The translations under genes were made by a program, and so were the position numbers. Under the pieces are notes generated by a model. It did not search any database. It had not been told where the DNA came from and saw only the letters and a program-made list of their open reading frames with translations. From a virus: DNA of 26,077 nucleotides. Where the stretch lies: the IMG/VR virus record IMGVR_UViG_3300044641_002623, positions 1 to 26,077 of that record. One strand, written 5' to 3'. Each line of letters begins with the position of its first letter. Position 1 is the stretch's first letter. Below are positions 18,662 to 26,077 of the stretch, one piece after another.

Positions 18662-20821
18662 ATGGCAACAGTAAGATTGCAGTTAAGAAGAGGAACAGAA
18701 GAACAGTGGTATGACGCTAATCCAACGTTAGCGCAAGGTGAAATTGGTATTGAGACAGATACCAACACATTTAAATTTGGAGATGGATCAACTCCATGGA
18801 GAACATTAGCTTATGCTCTTTCTGGTACAGTTGATGACTATATCCCGTTAAACACAAAAGCTGTAGCAAACGGTGTTGCTTCACTAGACTCATCAGGATT
18901 TGTTCCAGCATCTCAGCTACCCCCACTTGCTAAAGTAACAGTAAGTGCTGTTGCAAACCAGGCAGCAAGATTAGCATTAACAGCAGAATCTGGAGACATT
19001 GCAATTCAGTCAGATACTGGAACAACATATGTTCTAGCATCATCACCTGCAAGCACTGATGGCAACTGGCGGGTTATTTCAGCAACAGCTGCAATATCAG
19101 CCGCAATTGCAGCTCACGAAGCAGATACAACATCTGTACATGGTATTGCTGACACTTCACTTCTAGCAACTACAGCAAACGTAGCAACTGCTAAGTCAGA
19201 AGCTCAGGGATATACAGATAGTCAAATTAATTTAGTACTTGGTGCAGCACCAGCAGCACTTAATACACTAGTAGAGCTAGCAGCAGCTCTTGGAAACGAT
19301 GCAAACTTCGCAGCAAGCGTTACATCATCGTTAGGAAACAAGCTAGACTCTGCAACTGCAGCATCGACTTATGCACCACTAGCATCACCAACACTTACTG
19401 GCACAGTGACTCTTCCATCATCAACTTCAATCGGTGACGTTAGTAACCAAGAGATTAGTTACTTAAACGGAGTAACTTCTTCAGTACAAAGTCAGATTGA
19501 TACTAAGCTAGACTCTGCAACTGCAGCATCGACTTATGCACCACTAGCATCACCAACACTTACTGGCACAGTGACTCTTCCATCATCAACTTCAATCGGT
19601 GACGTTAGCAACCTAGAAATTGGATATCTAAACGGAGTAACTTCTTCAGTACAAAGTCAGATTGATACTAAGCTAGACTCTGCAACTGCAGCATCGACTT
19701 ATGCACCACTAGCATCACCAACACTTACTGGCACAGTGACTCTTCCAGGATCAACTTCAATCGGTGACGTTAGCAACCTAGAAATTGGATATCTAAACGG
19801 AGTCACATCCGCTATACAGGATCAAATTAATGCAAAAGCACCTCTAGAATCACCAACATTTACAGGAACAGTAACACTTCCTGCAAATACAATTTCACAA
19901 TCAATGATGGGCGATGATTCAGTAGGAACTGCAGAAATTATTGCATCTTCAGTAACTAGCTCAGAACTTGCAGTTGATGCAGTAACTGAAGCAAAAATTG
20001 CAGATGGCGCAGTAACATCAGCTAAAATTGCAACTGGAACAATTGTAAATGAAGATATTAATGCTTCTGCAGCAATTGCAACATCTAAGATATCAGGACT
20101 TGACACAGCTCTTGGCCTAAAAGCACCACTTGACTCTCCAACATTTACTGGTACAGTATCAGGAATTACAAAGACTATGGTTGGGCTTGGATCTGTTGAT
20201 GACACAGCAGACTTAGCAAAGCCAGTATCTACAGCACAGGCTTCAGCAATTGCAACTGCAAAGTCAGAAGCAATTGCAGATGCAACAGCACAAGTAAATG
20301 CAGTAATTGCATCTGCCCCAGCAGCACTCAACACACTTGATGAACTTGCTGCAGCACTTGGAGATGACGCAAACTTTGCTACATCTGTAACAACAAGCCT
20401 TGGTCTAAAAGCCCCACTTGCCTCACCAACATTTACTGGCACAGTAACAGTTGCCGAAGCAGGAGTAGCATTTACAGATGGCACTCAAACAAAAGCTGGT
20501 GTCCCATCACTTACAACAATTGGAACTGAAATCTCAGCAGCATATAACCTATCAACAGGTGGACTTGCCCTAAGAGATCAGTTAATTCCAGTTGCAGGAG
20601 CACGGGCAATTACAGTTCCAGCAAATGCAACAACAGCCTTCCCAATTGGTACATCAATTGATTTCTATCAATCATCAGGAACTGGTGCAAACTTTGTAGC
20701 GGCAGCAGATGTTACAATTCTTCGCACACCAGGACTAACACTAAGAACAACACACTCATCAGCAACACTGACCAAAGTTGCAACAAACACTTGGTTACTA
20801 GCTGGAGATCTTACAGCATAA
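18662..20821 (+). CDS. Large tail fibre with Mtd-like N-terminus, 719 aa
   Basis: The N-terminal 45 residues (LQLRRGTEEQWYDANPTLAQ, GEIGIETDTNTFKFGDGST) match the small domain found at the start of the Bordetella phage major tropism determinant and many other fibres. Then come VASLDSSGFVPASQLP, helical modules shared with 16578, three tandem 55-residue repeats (about residues 227-391), further SPTFTGTV modules, and a C-terminal beta domain (VPANATTAFPIGTSIDFYQS) often found at fibre tips. GGGG sits eight bases before the ATG. Confidence 0.85.
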   Translation: MATVRLQLRRGTEEQWYDANPTLAQGEIGIETDTNTFKFGDGSTPWRTLAYALSGTVDDYIPLNTKAVANGVASLDSSGFVPASQLPPLAKVTVSAVANQAARLALTAESGDIAIQSDTGTTYVLASSPASTDGNWRVISATAAISAAIAAHEADTTSVHGIADTSLLATTANVATAKSEAQGYTDSQINLVLGAAPAALNTLVELAAALGNDANFAASVTSSLGNKLDSATAASTYAPLASPTLTGTVTLPSSTSIGDVSNQEISYLNGVTSSVQSQIDTKLDSATAASTYAPLASPTLTGTVTLPSSTSIGDVSNLEIGYLNGVTSSVQSQIDTKLDSATAASTYAPLASPTLTGTVTLPGSTSIGDVSNLEIGYLNGVTSAIQDQINAKAPLESPTFTGTVTLPANTISQSMMGDDSVGTAEIIASSVTSSELAVDAVTEAKIADGAVTSAKIATGTIVNEDINASAAIATSKISGLDTALGLKAPLDSPTFTGTVSGITKTMVGLGSVDDTADLAKPVSTAQASAIATAKSEAIADATAQVNAVIASAPAALNTLDELAAALGDDANFATSVTTSLGLKAPLASPTFTGTVTVAEAGVAFTDGTQTKAGVPSLTTIGTEISAAYNLSTGGLALRDQLIPVAGARAITVPANATTAFPIGTSIDFYQSSGTGANFVAAADVTILRTPGLTLRTTHSSATLTKVATNTWLLAGDLTA
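19340..19834 (+). repeat. Three tandem 165-bp repeats in the fibre gene
   Basis: Units begin at 19340, 19505 and 19670, each coding 55 residues starting KLDSATAASTYAPLASPTLT. They are nearly identical in DNA, with the third diverging at its end, which points to recent duplication or gene conversion. Confidence 0.9.
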
Positions 20822-20850
20822 TGAAAAAATTAAAGACAGGGGCTAAATAA

Positions 20851-21822
20851 ATGGCAAATAAAAGAATAGGTAGAAAATCCTCAGCGCAGGATAACTTCTT
20901 AGAGCCAAGTGCAGTAACAAGTTTAACAGCAACAAACGTTGGAACATCACGTCCATATTTGCTAAATGCTGCTACATCAATATCAACATCTGGAGGAGCA
21001 GCTAACCTGTCTTGGACATTGCCAGCAGCCTCTCCACCAGCAACATCTTATACAATTACAACAACCCCTGCAACCTATACAGTAGTTACTGGAAACGCTA
21101 ATACCTCTTATACATTCCAGGGATTAGCTTCAGCAACAGCTTACACATTTACTGTTAGAGCGACCAATGCTGCTGGAACATCTGCTGCAACAACATCAAC
21201 TTCAGTAACTATAACAACAGTTCCACAAGCACCAAATGCGACAGTTACATCAAGTGCTGCAGGCCCAAACCCAACTCCACCTTCTGGACAAGACAGAATT
21301 ACTTTTTCTGCAAATGCAACTGGTGGATCTGCAATTCTTACTTATCAAATAACTTCAAGCGTACGTGGAAGCTTGTCAGCAAACGCAGCCTCACCATTTG
21401 ATACTACTTCTCCAAATGATGAAGTTTATTCAGTATTTGCATCAAATGCAAACGGACAATCTCTTGGGGCAACGACTGGCCCTATCGCAACATTTACACC
21501 CCCACACTTCCCACCGTTCTTCCCACCACACTTCCCACCGTTCTTCCCACCGTTCTTCCCACCATACTTCCCACCATTCTTCCCACCACACTTCCCACCG
21601 TTCTTCCCACCATTCTTCCCACCGTTCTTCCCACCGTTCTTCCCACCATACTTCCCACCGTTCTTCCCACCACACTTCCCACCGTTCTTCCCACCGTTCT
21701 TCCCACCGTTCTTCCCACCGTTCTTCCCACCACACTTCCCACCGTTCTTCCCACCACACTTTGTTGGCGGCGGCGGATTCTGTCCTTGCTGTTGCTGTGG
21801 AGGTAGTGGCTGGTTCTGCTAA
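20851..21822 (+). CDS. Fibronectin III-like protein with FFPP repeats and Cys tail, 323 aa
   Basis: Residues about 15-125 look like a fibronectin type III domain ([50 protein letters not shown]); a second, shorter beta domain follows to about 215. Residues 219-302 are 21 perfect copies of [H/F/Y]FPP. The end, residues 303-323, is glycine- and cysteine-rich with Cys 311, 313-316 and 323. No signal peptide is seen. Position after the fibre genes suggests a virion surface or tail protein. The repeat could form an extended polyproline-like rod and the cysteines a disulphide or metal-bound cap; both are inferred. Confidence 0.8.
   Translation: MANKRIGRKSSAQDNFLEPSAVTSLTATNVGTSRPYLLNAATSISTSGGAANLSWTLPAASPPATSYTITTTPATYTVVTGNANTSYTFQGLASATAYTFTVRATNAAGTSAATTSTSVTITTVPQAPNATVTSSAAGPNPTPPSGQDRITFSANATGGSAILTYQITSSVRGSLSANAASPFDTTSPNDEVYSVFASNANGQSLGATTGPIATFTPPHFPPFFPPHFPPFFPPFFPPYFPPFFPPHFPPFFPPFFPPFFPPFFPPYFPPFFPPHFPPFFPPFFPPFFPPFFPPHFPPFFPPHFVGGGGFCPCCCCGGSGWFC
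21505..21756 (+). repeat. 21 x 12-bp minisatellite coding [H/F/Y]FPP
   Basis: Every 12 bases read TTC/CAC/TAC, then TTC CCA CCR. The first residue runs H F H F F Y F, H F F F F Y F, H F F F F H F, so the array is also three copies of a 7-unit (84-bp) block. Confidence 0.95.
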
Positions 21823-21832
21823 TTAATACTAA

Positions 21833-21858
21833 CTGGGGCAATAGAAATATTGCCCCAG
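21833..21858 (+). terminator. Strong terminator hairpin
   Basis: Eleven-base perfect stem CTGGGGCAATA/TATTGCCCCAG closed by a GAAA tetraloop, after the stop at 21822. Confidence 0.75.
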
Positions 21859-21862
21859 GGTA

Positions 21863-21891
21863 TTGATAAAAAATAAAAAATATTGTACAAT
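21863..21891 (+). promoter_or_regulatory. Sigma-70-type promoter
   Basis: TTGATA, 17-base spacer, TACAAT; drives the operon beginning at 21909. Confidence 0.65.
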
Positions 21892-21908
21892 TATTAAAAG
21901 GAGATATA

Positions 21909-22355
21909 ATGCCATACTTTGGATATGTAAGAAATGGAACAGTTAAATATGTTCAGCTTGTCACTAGCTCTACTCCAGCACAGATAAAATGGACAGCGCT
22001 AAATAGATCAGGAGTGCTCCTAAAGGAGTCAACTCATTATGATGTGATGCCAGGAGACGTATTGATAGATGGCAAATTCTATAAAAAAGATGCAGAGACT
22101 GGAGAGACTACCTTGCTAGAAGATGGAGCGTGGAGTCATCCAAAGGCAGTAAGAATTGCTGGGATTATGGATGGCGAAATCGTTGGTCAGTGGGGACTAG
22201 GAAAAGAGACGTTCACAGATCAAGCAGAGATTGATCAATTTGTAGATGATATCGTTAATTCAGAAATAGTTGAAATAGGACAAGAGCAGCAATTTGTAGT
22301 TGAAAAAGGTTGGCTTTATGATGGAGTCAATTTTACTAATCCAGACAATGCTTAA
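21909..22355 (+). CDS. Hypothetical tail-region protein, 148 aa
   Basis: MPYFGYVRNGTVKYVQLVTS begins a beta-rich protein that includes MPGDVLIDGKFYKKD, resembling small phage tail proteins or fibre chaperones, and an acidic helical C-terminus. GGAGA is six bases upstream; TAATG joins it to the next gene. Function unknown. Confidence 0.65.
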   Translation: MPYFGYVRNGTVKYVQLVTSSTPAQIKWTALNRSGVLLKESTHYDVMPGDVLIDGKFYKKDAETGETTLLEDGAWSHPKAVRIAGIMDGEIVGQWGLGKETFTDQAEIDQFVDDIVNSEIVEIGQEQQFVVEKGWLYDGVNFTNPDNA

Positions 22356-22621
22356 TGAGCGAAAAAGAAAATACTAAAAGCGCTTGGGAAAAGTATAAAG
22401 AAAATCTAGGCAGCACTAGGCCTTGGGATTTAATCAATCCAGCTACAGAATATGTAGAAAAATCGGTGTCTGAAGAAAGATACAGCATATGCGTATCATG
22501 CCCAGAATTTATGAAATCAACAAAGCAATGTAAAAAGTGCGGTTGTTTTATGGTATTAAAAACTAAGCTCAAAGATGCTGAGTGTCCAATAGGAAAATGG
22601 GGAATAACTAGTAATGTATGA
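22355..22621 (+). CDS. Zinc-binding protein, 88 aa (DUF6171-like)
   Basis: The second half carries CVSCPEFMKSTKQCKKCGCF, then MVLKTKL and CPIGKW: CxxC, CxxCxC and a final Cys around one probable zinc ion. This C..CP..CK.CGC.M..KT.L...CP.GKW pattern is a known small family in phages and bacteria with no established role. In this window it lies directly before an oxygenase gene and overlaps it by eight bases. Confidence 0.75.
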   Translation: MSEKENTKSAWEKYKENLGSTRPWDLINPATEYVEKSVSEERYSICVSCPEFMKSTKQCKKCGCFMVLKTKLKDAECPIGKWGITSNV

Positions 22622-23276
22622 AAAAGAAGAGCTGTTTCCAGGGCTTTGGGTATATAGAAATGTAATTACTCCAGAAATGGATATAATAAATAGGCTAGAA
22701 AATGCTATATCTAATTCCAAAGGCATGCATACTTGGAAAGAAGCAACAGTAGGATATAGAGAAAAAATGCCTGACTATAGAGACTGTGTAGATTTTAAAT
22801 GGAAAAAGTTTGAAGAAAGCAATCCTCTAGATAAGTACAATAAAGACGTAGATGAAATTTGGCAAGACGTGCATGACGTACAACTTGTTGCACTAGATGA
22901 TTATTCTTCTTTTTACAATATTGAATTAAAGTATTGGGAAGCCATGAATTTTATTAAATATGGCGAAGGCCAACATTTCTCTTATCACTCAGACCATGGT
23001 TGGTCTTATATATCAACAGTATCAATGGTTGCTTATATTAATGATGATTATGAAGAGGGCGGACTAAGATTTGATAAGTTAGACTTAACAGTAAAGCCAA
23101 AAGCTGGAGATCTGTATATATTCCCCTCAACATATTTATTCTCACATGCTGCCCTTCCAGTAAAGTCTGGATTAAAATATTCAATAGTTACAATGACAGA
23201 CTATAATGATGCAACTCATACAGAATCATTTTACAGGCAATTTATGTCTGAAAAATCAATGAAAGATGGGTACTGA
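22614..23276 (+). CDS. 2-oxoglutarate/Fe(II)-dependent oxygenase, 220 aa
   Basis: HSD at residues 125-127, YINDDYEEGGLRF, KPKAGDLYIFPS, distal His178 in SHAALPV and Lys188 in KYSIVTMTD. Complete core of the prolyl-4-hydroxylase type, with a Lys in place of the usual Arg for 2-oxoglutarate. Overlaps both neighbours, so made with them. The genes of this operon follow the fibre genes directly. Confidence 0.85.
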   Translation: MYEKEELFPGLWVYRNVITPEMDIINRLENAISNSKGMHTWKEATVGYREKMPDYRDCVDFKWKKFEESNPLDKYNKDVDEIWQDVHDVQLVALDDYSSFYNIELKYWEAMNFIKYGEGQHFSYHSDHGWSYISTVSMVAYINDDYEEGGLRFDKLDLTVKPKAGDLYIFPSTYLFSHAALPVKSGLKYSIVTMTDYNDATHTESFYRQFMSEKSMKDGY

Positions 23277-24010
23277 TGAACTTTGATGTCTATAAAGTTT
23301 ATCCAAATCAATCAGCAAATATTCAACCTCTAGGTGTTAAAAGAGAGTGGATGGATGAAACTTTTGACAAGCATGCATACCACTGCTTCCCAGTAAGCTT
23401 ATCAAATACTTTGGGGTGGGGAGTTTCATTTCCAGTAGATATATCATTTATTTGGGATGGGATATCAGACTCAACAGATACACACGTTAAAGTTTTAAAA
23501 GGGCATGAATATGTATCAACTTCAAGAGCTAACGCAACAATTAGTTTTAATACAAACCTGGTTATAAGAACTGAAGAAGATGTTACCATGTTGGCAATGC
23601 CAACACCAAATTGGCCTATAGAAGGTGTTTGGCCATTTACTACACTAATAAGCACTTCATTTTTTAAGGGGGCATTCCCAATTGCCTGGAGAATAACTAA
23701 GGCAAATGAAATTATTACAATTCCAGCAAACACACCAGTTGCAGCAATAATGCCAATCTCCTTGGCAAATTTAAATAATTCGGTGGCGGTAATAAAAGGA
23801 TACAAGGATTTACCAGTAGACTTTTTCCCAAAAGAGGACTATGGACAAATTGTTAGCGATATCAATAAGTCTGGCAAATGGAGTGATTTTTATAGAAATG
23901 CTGTAGATCATAAAAATAATAAAATTGGATCCCATGAAGTAAAATCTTTAAGGTTAAAGAATGATGAAACTTTGATTAATGGTCCAGAAGGTTGCGGTAT
24001 ACCACAATGA
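23276..24010 (+). CDS. Unrecognised protein, 244 aa, DUF6065-like
   Basis: AYHCFPVSLSNTLGWGVSFP, then ISFIWDGISD, TEEDVTMLAMPTPNWP, GAFPIAWRITKANEIITIPA and VAAIMPISLANL. The motifs CxP...N..GW..FP and W.G resemble the phage/bacterial family DUF6065, of unknown function; this match is from memory and is low confidence. Probably a beta-barrel fold. Overlaps neighbours on both sides. Confidence 0.6.
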   Translation: MNFDVYKVYPNQSANIQPLGVKREWMDETFDKHAYHCFPVSLSNTLGWGVSFPVDISFIWDGISDSTDTHVKVLKGHEYVSTSRANATISFNTNLVIRTEEDVTMLAMPTPNWPIEGVWPFTTLISTSFFKGAFPIAWRITKANEIITIPANTPVAAIMPISLANLNNSVAVIKGYKDLPVDFFPKEDYGQIVSDINKSGKWSDFYRNAVDHKNNKIGSHEVKSLRLKNDETLINGPEGCGIPQ

Positions 24011-24726
24011 ACAAGATAACATTCCACTCCAATAAACATTATAATGATGAAGAAACAGCACCCTGCCCAACCGCAAAGGTTATACCAAAATGGTGGCACG
24101 ATGCTGATATTTATATAAAAGATTTTTATGGTAATCCAGTTTCTAATGCAACAAATGACGGCGGAAAAATGCTTAACTTCAAAGCCTGTCCAGCAATGCT
24201 AGATACATTTACAACAGGCTACACTCTTGTCACTCCATGCGATATAGAGTTTTATGAAAAAAATAATAGAATTAAAGCAAAGGTACCACTAAAATTTGAT
24301 GATTTTGTTGGTGAAAGACCAGCATCTGATGGGTTCCAGGTTCCTTTCGGTTATGATAAAAATCATTTTCATTGGTATGCTAACTGGGCCCCACAGCTAC
24401 CAGAAGGTTACAGCTCTCTATATGTTCAGCCAATAAATCATTTTGATTTACCATGGCTTACTGTCGGTGGTATAATAGATAGTGACAAAGTTACAACATC
24501 TGGCTTAATACCGTTTTTTATACAAAATGGATTTACTGGGGTTGTTCCAGCAGGAACTCCTTATCTACAGATAATACCATTCAAAAGAGAAGACTGGGAG
24601 TCGGAATTTATTTTTCATAAACCGATTGATATAATGCAAAAGGCTATGAAAACATCAGATATGTTTAGAACACCAGAAGGTGGAGTCTATAAAAAGAAGT
24701 TTTGGACTAGAAGGAGATACAAATAA
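24007..24726 (+). CDS. Unrecognised protein, 239 aa, related in layout to its neighbour
   Basis: Motifs APCPTAKVIPKWWHDADIYI, FKACPAMLDTFTTGYTLVTP, CDIEFYEKNNRIKAKVPL, PFGYDKNHFHWYANWAPQLP and GVVPAGTPYLQIIPF. The last, the CD/VDI.F element and the order of segments echo the preceding gene, so the two may be distant paralogues or form one complex. ATG 24007 overlaps the previous stop (ATGA); an upstream in-frame TTG is less likely. Confidence 0.6.
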   Translation: MNKITFHSNKHYNDEETAPCPTAKVIPKWWHDADIYIKDFYGNPVSNATNDGGKMLNFKACPAMLDTFTTGYTLVTPCDIEFYEKNNRIKAKVPLKFDDFVGERPASDGFQVPFGYDKNHFHWYANWAPQLPEGYSSLYVQPINHFDLPWLTVGGIIDSDKVTTSGLIPFFIQNGFTGVVPAGTPYLQIIPFKREDWESEFIFHKPIDIMQKAMKTSDMFRTPEGGVYKKKFWTRRRYK

Positions 24727-25416
24727 ATGGAACAAAGATTGAACACTAATAATACTCATGACTACAGATCTTTAGGTTCTATAACGCCTTCTGGATTCTT
24801 TGGGTCAGGTCCAGAAAACATTGTAGAGCTAAAAAACTTTTTAACTGATGAAGAAAGAGTAAGGCTCACCGACTTTGCAAAAAATAATACAACCTGGGAT
24901 ATCACTGATTCTCACGTAAATGAGAATGGTACCGTAATCTATGATGCAAACGCATGGTTTGATAGAGTTTGTACACGCAGATCTATGGAGATTTCTGCGG
25001 ACCCAACTATAGTTGATGTTGTCGATAATCTTATATCAAGGCTACAGGTAGAGGTAGAAAAGTTTTTTAATGTACATGTTCAAGCAACTGGACCAGCTAT
25101 TGTTAGGTGGCCAGTCGGATCAAGACAAGACCCACATGCAGATAAAGAGCTTCATGAAGGCCCAGACGCAGGAACACCTAACGATTTCCCACATTACGAT
25201 ATAGCTTCCCTATTTTATTTTAACGACGACTATGAAGGTGGAGAACTATTTTTCCCAATACAGGGAATAGAGTTTAAGCCAGTTGGTGGATCAGCATACT
25301 TTTTCCCAGGAGATAAAAACTATATTCATGGCGTTAGGCCAATAATTTCTGGAGGAAGATATACGTCACCATTCTTCTGGCAAATACTAGAGCATACTGG
25401 AGAAAGACAGCCATGA
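24727..25416 (+). CDS. 2-oxoglutarate/Fe(II)-dependent oxygenase, 229 aa
   Basis: HAD at residues 137-139, FYFNDDYEGGELFFP, FKPVGGSAYFFPG, distal His201 in YIHGVRP and Arg211 in GGRYTSPFFW. All catalytic residues are present. AAGGAGA 11 bases before the ATG, which comes straight after the previous stop. Substrate unknown. Confidence 0.85.
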   Translation: MEQRLNTNNTHDYRSLGSITPSGFFGSGPENIVELKNFLTDEERVRLTDFAKNNTTWDITDSHVNENGTVIYDANAWFDRVCTRRSMEISADPTIVDVVDNLISRLQVEVEKFFNVHVQATGPAIVRWPVGSRQDPHADKELHEGPDAGTPNDFPHYDIASLFYFNDDYEGGELFFPIQGIEFKPVGGSAYFFPGDKNYIHGVRPIISGGRYTSPFFWQILEHTGERQP

Positions 25417-26077
25417 GTTTTATTTACAAAGAGATATATCCAAAGATATGGGTCTTTAAAAATCCATGGAAAGACATCGACCTATTAACAAAAACAATAA
25501 TTGATTCGGAACAAAACCCAGAAGGCTCTGCTTTAAATTGGCATGGCTGGTACACCTTTGGAAAAGAAGCTGATCAGTTTAACCATTCAATTGAATCATC
25601 TGAAAGAACTGAATTGGAAAAACGTTTCTGGGATGAAATAATTGAGGTTTTTAATAAAACAACAAGTCAGTATGCGGATACGTTTGGCGTACCAATTGAT
25701 AGAGACGCAATAGTTTTTGATGAAGGCTCTGGAACTGATGAGCTTATGTGGAAAAGAATGGGACCTTCAATATGTAAGTATGAAGTCGATGGAGGAATTG
25801 AAGAGTCCGACCTTGCAATGCACGTACATACAGACTACCAAAGAGACTATCATGATTTTAGAGGATATAAGTTTACGTTTACCTGTACTATGTATTTAAA
25901 TGGAGACTATGAGGGCGGAGGACTTACTTTTTTGGTAGACAATAAAACTGTTTATTACAAACCAGAAAAGGGCGACATTTTGTTATTCCCAGCAGGAGAC
26001 CCAGATTTTCTTTCCGATGCTGGACAATTTTATATGCATGGAGTTGAAAAAGTTAAGGGCACCCCTAAGTATTTTGT
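25413..26077 (+). CDS. 2-oxoglutarate/Fe(II)-dependent oxygenase, 3' end cut by window
   Basis: ATG overlaps the previous stop (ATGA). Begins MSFIYKEIYPKIWVFKNPWK; HTD at residues 139-141, YLNGDYEGGGLTF, KPEKGDILLFPAG, distal His209 in MHGVEKV and Lys219 in PKYFV. No stop is reached by base 26077, so at least 221 residues. Sixth oxygenase of the window. Confidence 0.85.
   Translation, partial: MSFIYKEIYPKIWVFKNPWKDIDLLTKTIIDSEQNPEGSALNWHGWYTFGKEADQFNHSIESSERTELEKRFWDEIIEVFNKTTSQYADTFGVPIDRDAIVFDEGSGTDELMWKRMGPSICKYEVDGGIEESDLAMHVHTDYQRDYHDFRGYKFTFTCTMYLNGDYEGGGLTFLVDNKTVYYKPEKGDILLFPAGDPDFLSDAGQFYMHGVEKVKGTPKYF

Noticed and set aside
19822-20484. Minus-strand frame of 220 residues opposite the large fibre gene
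   Set aside because: Ala/Ser/Val shadow of a repetitive gene; no promoter or ribosome site.
19340-21756. CRISPR array
   Set aside because: The repeats are in frame inside coding sequences and have no unique spacers.
21442-21841. Long open frames on the minus strand and in a second plus frame across the FFPP minisatellite (for example HTSHRSSHH-type and EERWEVWW-type proteins)
   Set aside because: A 12-bp repeat keeps all frames open; there is no ribosome site and only the 20851 frame has real domains on both sides.

Overview
The window looks like a segment of a tailed phage genome that infects an actinobacterium. The base composition is low in G+C for that group, so a freshwater-type, low-GC actinobacterium is possible, but this is inference. 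The phage evidence is the run of tail-fibre genes, the holin-like and lysozyme-like genes, a phage-type class II ribonucleotide reductase, a tRNA gene and dozens of tiny tightly packed genes. The actinobacterial evidence is in the control DNA: promoters matching the RecA-NDp/PafBC consensus, CRP/GlxR-type palindromes, a near-perfect parS site, leaderless starts and a GP88-family gene.

Region 1 (1-6240, all minus strand) is an arm of about 27 mostly very small genes in ten short operons. Each operon starts with a 23-bp promoter of the form (T/A)TGTCAG(TG/AC)-N8-TAnnnT and an A-rich leader ending in a GAAAGG-type Shine-Dalgarno. Genes inside an operon are usually joined by TAATG stop/start overlaps. 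Seven of the ten promoters have a TGTGA-N6-TCACA palindrome upstream, in four cases at exactly the same distance. Several inter-operon gaps also hold stacked GC-rich hairpins and copies of CGACACGCC, and two hold an identical 41-bp segment with two perfect DnaA boxes 21 bp apart.

Region 2 (6241-9300, plus strand) has three 2-oxoglutarate/Fe(II) oxygenase genes, a structured leader before a 37-residue Cys-rich peptide, a 25-residue membrane peptide, a tRNA-Ile(UAU) and a parS-like palindrome inside the promoter of a leaderless small gene.

Region 3 (9300-10935, minus strand) is a small operon starting with a membrane-anchored lysozyme-like protein, followed by four small genes and a leaderless 53-residue gene.

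Region 4 (10980-21860, plus strand) opens with an adenosylcobalamin-dependent ribonucleotide reductase and a holin-like protein that carries an EF-hand loop. A long series of baseplate/tail-fibre genes built from repeated and shuffled modules follows. It ends in a protein with a fibronectin III-like domain, 21 four-residue [H/F/Y]FPP repeats and a cysteine-rich tail.

Region 5 (21860-26077, plus strand) is a tightly coupled operon: a fibre-associated protein, a four-Cys zinc protein, two unrecognised proteins and three more 2OG/Fe(II) oxygenases, the last cut by the window edge. The six oxygenases, together with proline-rich surface proteins, suggest (inference only) that the phage hydroxylates proteins or another substrate at its own surface.
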